Translations under genes and position numbers: made by a program
Notes under the pieces: model-generated
Databases searched by the model: none
Told to the model about the DNA's origin: nothing
What the model saw: the letters and a program-made list of their open reading frames with translations, nothing else
Shown: positions 4,933-6,045 of the stretch, piece after piece
Position numbering within the stretch: position 1 is the first letter of the stretch
Layout: the number at the start of each line of letters is the position of its first letter
Assembly: GCA_945637225.1 (NCBI GenBank)
Contig: CALZDE010000130.1
Location: forward strand, 1-6,045
Direction: 5' to 3'
Length of the DNA: 6,045 bases
Source of the DNA: an uncultured Selenomonadaceae bacterium
GTDB taxonomy: Bacteria; Bacillota; Negativicutes; Selenomonadales; Selenomonadaceae

Positions 4933-6045
4933 ATGAATGAAATTCCTTTAAAATGGCAACAATACGCTGTCAGAGCAATATTTTTCTTCTCAGGCTTCGG
5001 CTGTGCTACATGGGCACCTTTAGTACCTATCGTCAAGCAGGGATTGTCTGTTTCCGATGACATTATGGGCATGCTCCTTCTCTGTATCGGTATAGGCTCC
5101 TTCCTCTCCATGCCATTATCCGGCGCATTAGCAAGAAAATATGGGTGCCGTAAGGTAATTACCATTGCTTCAATAATCTTCATTATAATTTTATTAGCTA
5201 TCACTCAGGTAAATTCCGTTTATCAGCTGGTACCTCTGCTTTTGGTATTCGGTTCTGCCATGGGACTGATAGACGTTGTTATGAATATCAATGCAGTATT
5301 TGTGGAACAGGCCAGTGGCCGAAGCATTATGTCCAATTTCCATGCAATGTGGAGCATTGGCTGTTTTGTAGGCGCTGGTATCTTTGGCATATGGCTGTCT
5401 TTGGGCTTAAGTCCATTAATGGCTACCATAATTGCTGTTCTTATAATGCTGGCACTGTTATCCTTGTGCTACGGCAAGCTTCTCCCTTATGGTGCAAAAG
5501 AGGATGAAAAAGAATCTACATTACTGGCTATTCCAAAAGGAATTATTATATTTTTCAGTATCATTATAGGCATTTCGTTTTTAACAGAGGGTGCTGTCAT
5601 GGACTGGAGCGGTATCTATATCACAGAAGTACATGGCATGGATATTGCACTTGCAGGAACAGGCTATTCCATCTATTCAGTAGCGATGTTTCTGACACGT
5701 ATAACAGGCGATTATGCAGTAAACCGCTTTGGTAAGAAAATTATGGTTGCTGGCGGACTGTTTTTAAGCTTTATCGGTTTTATGCTTCTCGTGTTTGCCA
5801 GCTGGGAGCCACTCATTTTTTCTGCCTTTTTCTTAATGGGCATAGGACTTGCTAATGTTGTCCCTGTTATTTATTCTCTTGCAGGAAATCAGACAGATAT
5901 GCCTTCAGGTCAGGCAGTAGCGGCTATGGGTACCTTTGGTTATTTAGGTATGCTCTGCGGTCCAGCAGCAATCGGCTACATCTCCAATGCTACCAGCCTT
6001 AATTGGGCCTTTGGCGTACTGGCAGTGCTTATCATCATCGAAATT
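4933..6045 (+). CDS. Major facilitator superfamily transporter, YbjJ-like (runs off right edge)
   Basis: Inner-membrane secondary transporter. The 371 codons present reach what looks like the last of 12 membrane helices; E. coli YbjJ, a likely relative, is about 400 residues, so only the C-terminal tail is missing. Helices are roughly at 12-32, 43-62, 74-91, 97-120, 135-156, 161-180, 202-219, 240-258, 269-289, 292-316, 327-349 and from 356. The loop-2 motif A appears as GALARKYGCRK (64-74), and its second-half echo GDYAVNRFGKK lies at 259-269. A charged cytoplasmic loop (about 185-196) separates the halves. NFHAMWSIG (135-143) and EGAVMDWSGIY (219-229) resemble the YbjJ-type subfamily, whose substrate is not established; sugar or drug export would be a guess. 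The ATG has GAGGTG (4921-4926) 6 nt upstream. No promoter is evident between the hairpin and the start. Confidence 0.9.
   Translation, partial: MNEIPLKWQQYAVRAIFFFSGFGCATWAPLVPIVKQGLSVSDDIMGMLLLCIGIGSFLSMPLSGALARKYGCRKVITIASIIFIIILLAITQVNSVYQLVPLLLVFGSAMGLIDVVMNINAVFVEQASGRSIMSNFHAMWSIGCFVGAGIFGIWLSLGLSPLMATIIAVLIMLALLSLCYGKLLPYGAKEDEKESTLLAIPKGIIIFFSIIIGISFLTEGAVMDWSGIYITEVHGMDIALAGTGYSIYSVAMFLTRITGDYAVNRFGKKIMVAGGLFLSFIGFMLLVFASWEPLIFSAFFLMGIGLANVVPVIYSLAGNQTDMPSGQAVAAMGTFGYLGMLCGPAAIGYISNATSLNWAFGVLAVLIIIEI

Noticed and set aside
4884..5429. Two minus-strand open frames opposite the transporter gene
   Set aside because: The plus strand carries an unbroken transporter frame with 12 helices and motif A; the opposite frames are by-products of its codon pattern.

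Overview
This is a moderately AT-rich bacterial window that looks like chromosome of an anaerobic Bacillota. The signs are strong GAGG-type ribosome binding sites, a textbook sigma-A promoter, a short-form HisG, and a c-di-GMP enzyme with PAS-like modules after the EAL domain. Negativicutes (Selenomonas/Anaerovibrio-like) or Clostridia would both fit; the sequence alone does not settle it. No mobile element, CRISPR array, rRNA or tRNA gene is visible.

Left part (1-2403, minus strand): the start of a histidine biosynthesis operon in the order hisG-hisD-hisC. hisG and hisD overlap by 4 nt, hisD and hisC are 15 nt apart, and hisC runs off the left edge. HisG is the 218-residue short form, which in known systems needs the regulatory partner HisZ; no hisZ is present here. 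Together the three encode the first step of the pathway (HisG), the last two oxidations (HisD) and the transamination (HisC).

Middle (2404-2691): a divergent intergenic region. It holds an almost consensus minus-strand promoter for the his operon (TTGACT, 17 bp, TATAAT), a 7-bp inverted repeat behind it, a weaker plus-strand promoter candidate, and a perfect tandem 13-bp repeat that starts at the expected plus-strand transcription start.

Right of centre (2692-4830, plus strand): a soluble c-di-GMP protein with a degenerate GGDEF domain (GGDNF), an EAL phosphodiesterase domain with its catalytic residues intact, and two homologous C-terminal PAS-like modules about 130 residues apart. The most notable point in the window is an in-frame TGA at 4645-4647. 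It cuts the second module in half, and the reading frame then stays open and recognisably homologous for 60 more codons to a TAA at 4828-4830. The gene therefore looks recently truncated by a point mutation, or the TGA is a sequencing error or is read through.

Right end (4831-6045, plus strand): a long hairpin (4865-4907) with a weak T tract, then a YbjJ-like major facilitator transporter gene that runs off the right edge after 371 codons. The c-di-GMP and transporter genes have no evident functional tie to histidine synthesis.
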